Assembly: GCA_038235705.1 (NCBI GenBank)
Contig: JBBSTR010000127.1
Span: 1-6,107, forward strand
Source: CANKBT01 sp038235705
GTDB taxonomy: Bacteria > Actinomycetota > Actinomycetes > Mycobacteriales > SCTD01
Reading direction: 5' to 3'
DNA length: 6,107 bases
The stretch's first letter is position 1. Each line of letters opens with the position of its first letter. Below, piece by piece: positions 1 through 4,866 of the stretch. The notes under the pieces are model-generated. The model saw nothing but the letters and a program-made list of their open reading frames with translations. It did no database searches and was not told the DNA's origin. Position numbers and translations under genes: made by a program.

Positions 1-1
1 C

Positions 2-964
2 GCCGACGTGGCGGTGGACGCCAGCGGGTCGACGCCGCCGGCGATGCTGCTCGCGATGGCCGCGCAGACCTACGGCTTCAGGGTGCCGGTCGGTGGGGCC
101 TCCCGGTTGGCGGAAGCGTTTGTGCAGGCCGCGGTCGAGGCGGGCGTACGCATCCGCACGGGCGAGCGGGTCGCAAAGGTCGTCGTACGACGCGGGCGGG
201 CGGTCGGGGTCGTAACCGCCTCCGGCGAGGGCATCGCCGCCCGCCGGGCAGTCGTCGCCGACGTCGCGCCGGCGGATCTTGCGCGTGACCTGGTCGGGGA
301 GCAGCACCTTCCGGCGGCGTGGCTGGCCGCCTTGCGGCGCCACCGGGGGACCAGCGGCTACTTCCGGCTCGACGTCGACCTCTCCGCGCCGGCGCCCTGG
401 ACCGACCCGCGCGCCCGCGACGCGGTCGTCGTGCACGTGTCCGACGACCTCGACGGGGTGGCCCTGTCGCAGGCCCAGGTGCGTCGCGGACTGCTGCCGG
501 ACGCGCCGCAGCTGATCCTCGGCCAGCAGGACCGTGCCGACCCGTCCCGGGTGCCGCCGGGCGCCGCCTCGCTGTGGGTCGAGTGCCACTGCCCGGCCCG
601 GCCGGTCGGGGAGACCGAGGGATGGGAGCAGCGGTTCGCCGAGCGGATGCTCGACCGGATCGAGGCGCACGCCCCGGGGCTGCGCTCGCTGGTCGTGGCG
701 ACGCGGGTGCAGAGCCCGCTGGACCTCGAGGCGCGCGACGCCAACCTGCATGGCGGGGACGTCGGTGGCGGGTCCGCGTCGCTGGACCAGCTGTTCGTGT
801 TCCGGCCCGTCGCGGGCTGGTCCCCGTACGCGCTGCCCGTCAAGGGTCTCTACATGTGCGGCGCGAGCAGCCATCCTGGCGGAGGCGTTCACGGTCAGCC
901 GGGGCGCAACGCCGCCCGGGTCGTGCTGCGCCGCGAGCGGCTGCACAACCTGACCCGCCGCTGA
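2..964 (+). CDS. Phytoene-desaturase-like FAD-dependent oxidoreductase, C-terminal part (5' partial)
   Basis: The frame is open to the left edge, so the true start and the N-terminal dinucleotide-binding fold lie outside the window; the GTG at 8 is probably internal. The visible part of about 320 residues has two marks of the COG1233 phytoene dehydrogenase/PYROXD2-type family. Near the visible start, 'FRVPVGGASRLAEAF' is the P-x-GG segment before the helix, followed by the usual 'GVRIRTGERV' strand. Near the end, 'GLYMCGASSHPGGGVHG' is the C-terminal FAD-contacting motif, followed by 'PGRNAARVVL'. Members oxidise or isomerise hydrophobic polyenes or other substrates with FAD; the substrate cannot be read from this sequence. 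No membrane segment is evident. It ends 9 bp from the convergent whiD-like stop, with no room for a dedicated terminator. The family call is firm; a carotenoid role is only possible. Confidence 0.85.
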   Translation, partial: ADVAVDASGSTPPAMLLAMAAQTYGFRVPVGGASRLAEAFVQAAVEAGVRIRTGERVAKVVVRRGRAVGVVTASGEGIAARRAVVADVAPADLARDLVGEQHLPAAWLAALRRHRGTSGYFRLDVDLSAPAPWTDPRARDAVVVHVSDDLDGVALSQAQVRRGLLPDAPQLILGQQDRADPSRVPPGAASLWVECHCPARPVGETEGWEQRFAERMLDRIEAHAPGLRSLVVATRVQSPLDLEARDANLHGGDVGGGSASLDQLFVFRPVAGWSPYALPVKGLYMCGASSHPGGGVHGQPGRNAARVVLRRERLHNLTRR

Positions 965-973
965 GGGGGTCGG

Positions 974-1267
974 TCAGCTGGCGATAGCCGCCGGCGTCCG
1001 TACGTAGAGGCTCTCGCGCTCGCCCTCGGACAGGCCTCCCCAGATGCCGTACGGCTCGCGGCTCGCCAGGGCGTGCGCGCGGCACAGTGCAATCACGGGG
1101 CAGCTGCGGCAGATCGCCTTGGCGGCGGCCTCCCGGTTGGCGCGGCGTGGTCCCCGCTCACCCTCCGGATGGAAGAAGAGCTCGTTGTCCTCGCCGCGGC
1201 AGCTGCCTTGCAGCTGCCACTCCCACTGCTCGACGGTTGGCGCCGGAAGTCGGCTGATGTCTGCCAT
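974..1267 (-). CDS. whiD: WhiB-family iron-sulfur transcription regulator, WhiD/WhiB3 type
   Basis: This 97-residue protein has the complete WhiB signature. Four cysteines, C23, C53, C56 and C62 (C53-x2-C56-x5-C62), would hold a [4Fe-4S] cluster, and the turn GIWGG is at 74-78. The N-terminal segment 'MADISRLPAPTVEQWEWQL' and the 'FFHPEGERGP' block closely match Streptomyces WhiD and mycobacterial WhiB3 as I remember them, which places it in that subgroup. Family members bind region 4 of the principal sigma factor and respond to redox or nitric oxide; WhiD is needed for late spore maturation in Streptomyces. The ATG at 1265-1267 is preceded by AGGTGGG (complement of 1276-1282) at 8 nt. The tail after GIWGG is short (19 residues), with only R84 and R90 as basic residues. 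It diverges from the MerR-like gene and converges with the oxidoreductase. Orthology rests on similarity plus the nearby bldM-like gene and guaB. Confidence 0.93.
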   Translation of the reverse strand: MADISRLPAPTVEQWEWQLQGSCRGEDNELFFHPEGERGPRRANREAAAKAICRSCPVIALCRAHALASREPYGIWGGLSEGERESLYVRTPAAIAS

Positions 1268-1300
1268 GTCTGGTTCCCACCTGTTCTCGGGTCTTGCCTG

Positions 1301-1329
1301 AGGCTACAACCGCGCCAGAGGTTGTTCAA
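1301..1329 (-). promoter_or_regulatory. Predicted whiD promoter (TTGAAC-N17-TAGCCT)
   Basis: Read on the minus strand, TTGAAC (complement of 1324-1329) and TAGCCT (complement of 1301-1306) are separated by exactly 17 bp. This is a good match to the principal-sigma consensus of actinomycetes. It predicts transcription starting near 1294 and a leader of about 26 nt that contains the AGGTGGG ribosome-binding site. It is the best promoter-like sequence I found in the window. Confidence 0.6.
1306..1325. promoter_or_regulatory. Inverted repeat ACAACC-N8-GGTTGT inside the whiD promoter spacer, possible operator
   Basis: The 6-bp arms at 1306-1311 and 1320-1325 are perfect complements around an 8-bp centre. 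The dyad fills the space between the predicted -35 and -10 boxes of whiD and touches both. MerR-family proteins characteristically bind dyads in exactly this position, and a MerR-type gene starts 118 bp further on. That this protein binds here is inference; another regulator or simple repression is equally compatible. Confidence 0.4.
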
Positions 1330-1431
1330 GTACCTCGCCTGAAGCGATTCAATCTTTCTTGAGTTGTGGGCTGCGGCGCGGGAGGCGACGCTGGAGGGGT
1401 GCAGCGCGGACCTTCCGCCGGCGTACGGGGA

Positions 1432-1436
1432 GGAGG
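1432..1436 (+). promoter_or_regulatory. Ribosome-binding site fixing the start of the MerR-like gene
   Basis: GGAGG, within the purine run GGGGAGGAGG at 1427-1436, ends 6 nt before the ATG at 1443. It decides that start over the upstream in-frame ATG at 1359, which would add 28 arginine-rich residues not expected in this family. Confidence 0.8.
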
Positions 1437-1442
1437 CCACCG

Positions 1443-2447
1443 ATGACCGGCCCTGCACCGGCTCAGCCGAGCGATCGACCGACCGATCTGCCGGCGGGTC
1501 AGGCCCCCGGCCTCCCGGTCGCCACCGTCGCCCGTCGGCTCGGTGTCGCCCCGGCCACGCTGCGCACCTGGGCGCGCCGTTACGGCCTCGGCCCGAGCGG
1601 GCACAGCGCGGGGACGCACCGTCGCTACACCGTCGAAGACCTCCAGCGTCTCGAGCACATGCAGACGCTCGTCCAGGAAGGTGTCTCGCCCGCTGACGCG
1701 GCGCGACAGGCCGCCGGCGCGCAGCCACGCGACCAGACGAACGACATGTCGCTGACCGGGCGTGGTGGCCCTGGAGGTCGCGTGCTGGCCCTGCCCGGTG
1801 CCGACGCGGTCGTGCGTGGGCTGGGTCGGGCGGCGATGGCGCTCGACGCCGAGGACGTCGGCGCCACCATCCGGGCGCTGCTGGCCGAGCGTGGCGTCGT
1901 GCCGACGTGGGAGCACGTGCTGCGTCCGGTGCTCGCCGCCAGCGGCAAGCGGTGGGAGGCGACCGGTGAGGGCGTGGAGGTCGAGCACCTGCTGTCGGAC
2001 TGCGTCACCGGAGCTCTGCGCGAGTCCGTCCCGGCGACCGCGACCGCGCCCGCCCGTCCGGTCCTGCTCGCCGGTGCGCCACGCGAGCAGCACGCGCTCC
2101 CGCTCCACGTGCTGGCCGCGGCGATGGCCGAGCGCGGGGTGCTCTGCCGCGTCCTCGGGCCGGAGATGCCGGTCGGGGCGCTTGTCGCGAGCGTCCGGCG
2201 TACGGGGGCTGCGGCGCTGTTTCTCTGGGCCCAGCTGCCGGGCACCGGTTCGGCGGCCGTGCTCGAAGCCCTGCCGGTGTCCCGCCCACCCACGGTCGTC
2301 GTCGCCGGCGGTCCCGGCTGGGACACCGGGGCGCTCCCGGAGGGCGTGCGCCACGTCATGAGCCTCGCCGCCGCGGTCGAGGTGCTGCTGGAGGTGGTAC
2401 GGCCGGTGCGGGTGGCTGCGCCCGCCCGGCTATCGTCCGGCCCGTGA
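1443..2447 (+). CDS. MerR-family regulator with C-terminal cobalamin-binding-type domain (CarH/LitR-like)
   Basis: This 334-residue protein has two recognisable parts. Residues about 24-75 are a MerR winged helix-turn-helix: 'VATVARRLGVAPATLRTWARRYGL', then 'GTHRRYTVEDLQRL'. After a linker, residues about 115-195 form the helical-bundle part of a B12-binding module, with the CarH hallmark W-x9-E-H as W171 and E181-H182. Residues about 205-318 are the Rossmann-type B12 domain: the lower-ligand motif appears as E215-x-H217-x2-P220, and 'VVVAGGPG' (GG at 289-290) matches the nucleotide-tail loop. In the usual E/D-x-H-x2-G motif the last residue is glycine; here it is proline, and the S-x-L motif is not obvious. 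CarH and LitR proteins use adenosylcobalamin to sense light and repress carotenoid or stress genes in the dark. Its stop overlaps the next gene's GTG (GTGA, 2444-2447), so the two are probably translationally coupled. Architecture is firm; cobalamin binding is probable but unproven. Confidence 0.85.
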   Translation: MTGPAPAQPSDRPTDLPAGQAPGLPVATVARRLGVAPATLRTWARRYGLGPSGHSAGTHRRYTVEDLQRLEHMQTLVQEGVSPADAARQAAGAQPRDQTNDMSLTGRGGPGGRVLALPGADAVVRGLGRAAMALDAEDVGATIRALLAERGVVPTWEHVLRPVLAASGKRWEATGEGVEVEHLLSDCVTGALRESVPATATAPARPVLLAGAPREQHALPLHVLAAAMAERGVLCRVLGPEMPVGALVASVRRTGAAALFLWAQLPGTGSAAVLEALPVSRPPTVVVAGGPGWDTGALPEGVRHVMSLAAAVEVLLEVVRPVRVAAPARLSSGP

Positions 2448-3385
2448 CCGTTCCTACAGACGATCAGGGCGACCCGTTGGCAGCGCTCCTCGGGGCAGGG
2501 GAGCATGCCGCCTTCCACGGCAAGCCGACGGCGGCGGTGCCCCCGTTGCGCAGAGCCGTCGGCCTGGCGGGCGAGCAGGGCCGGGTCGCGGAGGAGTGCG
2601 CAGCCGGCTGGTTGTTGGGCGTCGCGCTCGGTGCAGGCGGTAGCTGGGGCGAGGCGCTCGACCGGCTGGCGCCGCTCGCCGACCGGGGCGCTGAGCCGGG
2701 TGCGCAGGTCGAGGTTGCGCTGTTCGGCTCGCTCGCCGCGTCGACCACCGCGAGCATCCACCGTCAGCTGGGACGGCACGCGCACGCACGTAGCCACGAC
2801 CAGGCCGCTCTGGAGATCGCCGGCAGCTCCGCCGAGGCGCAGTTCGACGCCGAGCTGGGGCTCGCCAGCGACGCGGTCGGCCTCGACGACGTCGACGAGG
2901 CGTCGGCGCGGCTCGAGGCCGCCCGGGCCCTGCTGCCGGAGCGGGACGGCGAGTGGTGGCGTCAGCGGGTCCGCCTCGGCTGGGCGGAGGCCGAGGTGGC
3001 GCTGCTGGACGGCGACGCCGAGCGGGCCGTCACGCGGGTGCGGGCCGCGGTCGAGCGGGCCGAGCAGGCTCGCGCCCCCCGGCACGTCGCCAAGGGGCTG
3101 CTCATCCAGGGGATCGCCGAGCTGAGCGACGCGGGCCCGGGAGTGGCCGCCGGCTCGCTGCGGCGGGCGGCCACGCTCGCCGAACAGCTCGGGGCCCTTC
3201 CGCTGCTCTGGCCGTCGAGGGCGCTGCTCGGCGCCGTCCTGGCCGAGGAGGGCGACGGCACCGAGAGCGAGCGCAGCCTGGTGGTCGCCCGCACCGCGGT
3301 GCGCGCGGTCTCCGCGGACCTGCCGGACGACCTGCGAACAGGTTGGCTCGCCCGCCCCGACGTCGCGGCTCTGCTGGGAGGCTGA
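2444..3385 (+). CDS. TPR-like helical-repeat protein, function unknown
   Basis: This 313-residue, alanine- and leucine-rich protein is predicted to be entirely alpha-helical. It contains successive helix pairs of TPR type, for example 'EALDRLAPLADRG' (about 70-82), 'DEASARLEAARALLPE' (151-166), 'DAERAVTRVRAAVERAEQA' (191-209) and 'VAAGSLRRAATLAEQLGA' (234-251). The C-terminal segment ('VSADLPDDLRTGWLARPDVAALL') resembles the tail of TPR domains found in actinobacterial ATPase-type regulators. There is no catalytic motif, signal peptide or membrane segment, so a soluble scaffold or interaction role is the reasonable inference. The GTG at 2444 overlaps the stop of the MerR-like gene and has no clear Shine-Dalgarno sequence, as expected for coupled re-initiation. 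That arrangement suggests it acts with the MerR-like protein or in equal amounts with it. The specific partner is unknown. Confidence 0.75.
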   Translation: MTVPTDDQGDPLAALLGAGEHAAFHGKPTAAVPPLRRAVGLAGEQGRVAEECAAGWLLGVALGAGGSWGEALDRLAPLADRGAEPGAQVEVALFGSLAASTTASIHRQLGRHAHARSHDQAALEIAGSSAEAQFDAELGLASDAVGLDDVDEASARLEAARALLPERDGEWWRQRVRLGWAEAEVALLDGDAERAVTRVRAAVERAEQARAPRHVAKGLLIQGIAELSDAGPGVAAGSLRRAATLAEQLGALPLLWPSRALLGAVLAEEGDGTESERSLVVARTAVRAVSADLPDDLRTGWLARPDVAALLGG

Positions 3386-3462
3386 CCGCGAGAAGAGGGT
3401 CCCATCTGGCCTAATCTCGCCGTTCGAGTGGAGTTCGTCACCCACCTGGGTGATGATGAGGG
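3386..3462. other. Intergenic region upstream of the histidine-kinase-like/BldM-like pair
   Basis: A 77-bp gap. It holds a possible -10 hexamer, TAATCT (3412-3417), without a recognisable -35, and the 16-bp palindrome listed separately. I see no terminator hairpin after the TPR gene, so read-through from the MerR/TPR operon is possible. Confidence 0.4.
3438..3453. promoter_or_regulatory. Perfect 16-bp palindrome TCACCCACCTGGGTGA, candidate BldM-type operator
   Basis: Arms TCACCCA and TGGGTGA are exact complements around a 2-bp centre. As I recall it, the Streptomyces BldM homodimer site is TNACNC-N4-GNGTNA, and this sequence fits every fixed position. It lies just upstream of the two-gene unit that encodes a BldM-like regulator, so autoregulation is the natural reading. 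If the TAATCT at 3412 is the -10, the site would lie downstream of the start point and suggest repression; if transcription starts further right, it could be an activator site. Confidence 0.55.
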
Positions 3463-4128
3463 ATGGTCAATCCTGCCCAACCATCGACCAGACTTCACGG
3501 AAGGCTCACGTCCGGGGCGATCACTGCCGATGCTCGCGATGTGAACGTCACGCTCCCGCCCCCGACAGCCGCGCCTGCGCCTGTCCACGCCACCGGTCCG
3601 GCCGAGTGCGAGCTGCTCGCCGTCGAGCAGGACCGCACGGCGCTGGCCGACCTGCTGCACGACGGCGCCGTTCAGGCTCTGGTGTCGGCCCGCTGGGCCA
3701 TCGACAGCGGAGACCTCGGGCTCGCCCGGGAGGCGGTGCAGGCGGCTCTCGTCGAGCTGCGGCACACCGTGTGGCACCTGAGGCCTCGAGGCCCCGACCT
3801 GTCCGGTGCCCTGGAGCAGCTGGCCGCGCGACCTGGTCTGGGACGTCCGCTGGTCCTGGCAGTCGACCGGGGCGCCGTCACGACGCCGGCCGCCGCCGCC
3901 GCGGCGTACCGGCTGGTCCAGCACCTGGTCACCCCGCCCGGGCCGCCACTGACCGTGACCCTGACCGAACGCCCCGACGGGGTCGTCCTGGACCTGGCCG
4001 ACACCCCGGTGCCCGCCGAGCCCTGGCCCGCCCGCCTCGCCGCGCTCGGCGGCATCCTCAGCACCTCCGCGTCCGACCTGCGGCTGACCCTGCCGCACGC
4101 ACCGCTCCCAACGAAGGCAGCCCCGTGA
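3463..4128 (+). CDS. Soluble histidine-kinase-like protein (HisKA_3-type H-box, degenerate ATPase domain)
   Basis: Counting from the ATG at 3463 the protein has 221 residues. After a Pro/Ala-rich N-terminus comes a NarL/DegS-type (HisKA_3) dimerisation segment: 'EQDRTALADLLHDGAVQAL' with candidate phospho-histidine H66 followed by D67, then the partner helix 'ELRHTVWHLRP' (98-108). The following region keeps the outline of a HATPase domain ('AAYRLVQHLV' where the N-box should be, 'VVLDLAD' where the G1 box should be, 'LAALGGILS' near the end). It lacks the E-x3-N asparagine, the D-x-G-x-G glycines and the G2 box, and is shorter than usual. There is no membrane segment or sensor domain. It overlaps the BldM-like gene by GTGA (4125-4128), implying coupled production. 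It may be a pseudokinase or histidine phosphotransferase. The start is uncertain: GAGGG abuts the ATG too closely, and an in-frame GTG at 3541 (195 residues, histidine at 40) is a real alternative. Confidence 0.7.
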   Translation: MVNPAQPSTRLHGRLTSGAITADARDVNVTLPPPTAAPAPVHATGPAECELLAVEQDRTALADLLHDGAVQALVSARWAIDSGDLGLAREAVQAALVELRHTVWHLRPRGPDLSGALEQLAARPGLGRPLVLAVDRGAVTTPAAAAAAYRLVQHLVTPPGPPLTVTLTERPDGVVLDLADTPVPAEPWPARLAALGGILSTSASDLRLTLPHAPLPTKAAP

Positions 4129-4757
4129 CCACAGTCCTGATCTGCGACGACCACCGGATCGTTCGGGAGGGCCTGCGGGAGTTCATCCAGAACGTCCCGG
4201 GCGTCGAGAAGGTGGAGACCGCCGCGAGCGGCGAGGAGGTGCTCGCCCGCTACCCGCACGAACGGCCAGACCTCGTGCTCATGGACGTACGCATGCCCGG
4301 CCTCGGCGGCCTCGAGACCACCCGTCGGCTCGTCTTCGGCCACCCCGACGCGAAGATCATCATGCTGAGCGCCGCAGACGACCGCGACCAGATCGCCGCC
4401 GCCGTCACGCACGGGGCGCGCGGCTACCTGCTCAAGGACATCAGCAACGAGGAGCTGTGCGCCGCCGTCGCCCACGCCCTGTCCGGGTTCGACCTGGTCG
4501 AGCCATCGCTGCGGCGTGCGCTGTCCTCCCGTGAGCCGAACGGCCGCTGCGCGACGCCGCCCGCGTCGCTCACCGAGCGCGAGCTGCAGGTGCTCACCGG
4601 CATGTCCCAGGGCAAGAGCAACGGTCAGATCGGCCGCGACCTCTACCTGTCCGAGGACACCATCAAGACGCACGCCCGTCGGCTGTTCCGCAAGCTCGGC
4701 GTCAACGACCGGGCCCAGGCGGTGGCGCTCGGCTTCCGCAGGGGCCTCGTCACCTGA
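4125..4757 (+). CDS. bldM: BldM-like response regulator, NarL/FixJ (LuxR HTH) family
   Basis: This 210-residue protein has an N-terminal receiver domain (about 2-120) and a C-terminal LuxR-type helix-turn-helix (about 147-208). The phosphorylation pocket is complete: D8 and D9, acceptor D54 in 'VLMDVRMPG', S82 at the switch position and K104 in 'YLLKD'. The output domain reads 'SLTERELQVLTGMSQGKSN' followed by 'LYLSEDTIKTHARRLFRKLG'. Length, 'DRAQAVALGFRRGLV' at the end and the whole layout closely match Streptomyces BldM as I remember it, and the whiD/guaB neighbourhood supports the assignment. BldM controls aerial growth and sporulation genes as a homodimer and as a heterodimer with WhiI. 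The GTG at 4125 is chosen because GAAGG (4113-4117) precedes it by 7 nt and it begins exactly at the receiver's first strand; an open frame extends upstream to 3450 but overlaps the kinase-like gene and is not protein-like. Pairing with a kinase-like gene is unusual, as Streptomyces BldM is an orphan. Confidence 0.9.
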   Translation: MTTVLICDDHRIVREGLREFIQNVPGVEKVETAASGEEVLARYPHERPDLVLMDVRMPGLGGLETTRRLVFGHPDAKIIMLSAADDRDQIAAAVTHGARGYLLKDISNEELCAAVAHALSGFDLVEPSLRRALSSREPNGRCATPPASLTERELQVLTGMSQGKSNGQIGRDLYLSEDTIKTHARRLFRKLGVNDRAQAVALGFRRGLVT

Positions 4758-4866
4758 GCGGCCCGACCTGAGCGTCGCGCTTCCGACGTCACAGGCCGTG
4801 CCCGGTGCGGGCGAGGTGCGTACGTCCTAAGGTTGGGTCTTCCTGAGATACCTGCGGAGGCGCCCG
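4758..4866. promoter_or_regulatory. Intergenic region with possible guaB promoter
   Basis: These 109 bp separate the BldM-like gene from guaB. A TAAGGT hexamer (4828-4833) fits the actinobacterial -10 pattern TAnnnT and lies about 27 nt before the guaB ribosome-binding site, but no good -35 is seen 16-18 bp upstream. A small hairpin, GCCCG-gtg-CGGGC (4800-4812), has no U-run and is a poor terminator candidate. The sigma factor gene often found here in relatives is absent. Confidence 0.35.
4856..4860 (+). promoter_or_regulatory. Ribosome-binding site fixing the guaB start
   Basis: GGAGG ends 6 nt before the GTG at 4867. It favours that codon over the in-frame ATG at 4885, which has no comparable site. 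Confidence 0.75.

Larger units (their letters stand above)
1268..1442. other. Divergent intergenic control region between whiD and the MerR-like gene
   Basis: This 175-bp non-coding region carries the whiD promoter and dyad on the left. The stretch 1321-1365 is clearly AT-richer than its surroundings and contains TTCAA at 1325-1329 and 1348-1352, plus a widely spaced inverted pair, TCAAG (1326-1330) and CTTGA (1358-1362). I see no convincing -35/-10 pair for the plus-strand gene. Positions 1366-1426 are ordinary GC-rich leader. An open frame from 1359 continues into the MerR gene but lacks a ribosome-binding site and looks non-coding. Confidence 0.55.

Noticed and set aside
1359..1442. An earlier ATG start for the MerR-like gene.
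   Set aside because: There is no ribosome-binding site in front of it, the added residues are arginine-rich and unlike the family, and a strong GGAGG precedes the ATG at 1443.
1625..3445. A 606-residue open frame on the minus strand.
   Set aside because: It is antisense to two genes with clear domain signatures, has shadow-type composition and shows no recognisable motif; long false frames are expected at this GC content.
3450..4124. An in-frame upstream extension of the BldM-like gene that would give a 435-residue protein.
   Set aside because: It overlaps the kinase-like gene in another frame, is arginine/proline-rich shadow sequence, and the receiver domain begins exactly at the GTG at 4125 with its own GAAGG site.
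4752..4774. A 9-bp direct repeat, ACCTGAGCG, spaced by 5 bp across the BldM-like stop codon.
   Set aside because: It is too short and isolated to support a function and could easily be chance.
4800..4812. A small hairpin, GCCCG-gtg-CGGGC, as a terminator.
   Set aside because: It has only five pairs, no T-run after it, and such stems are common in GC-rich DNA.
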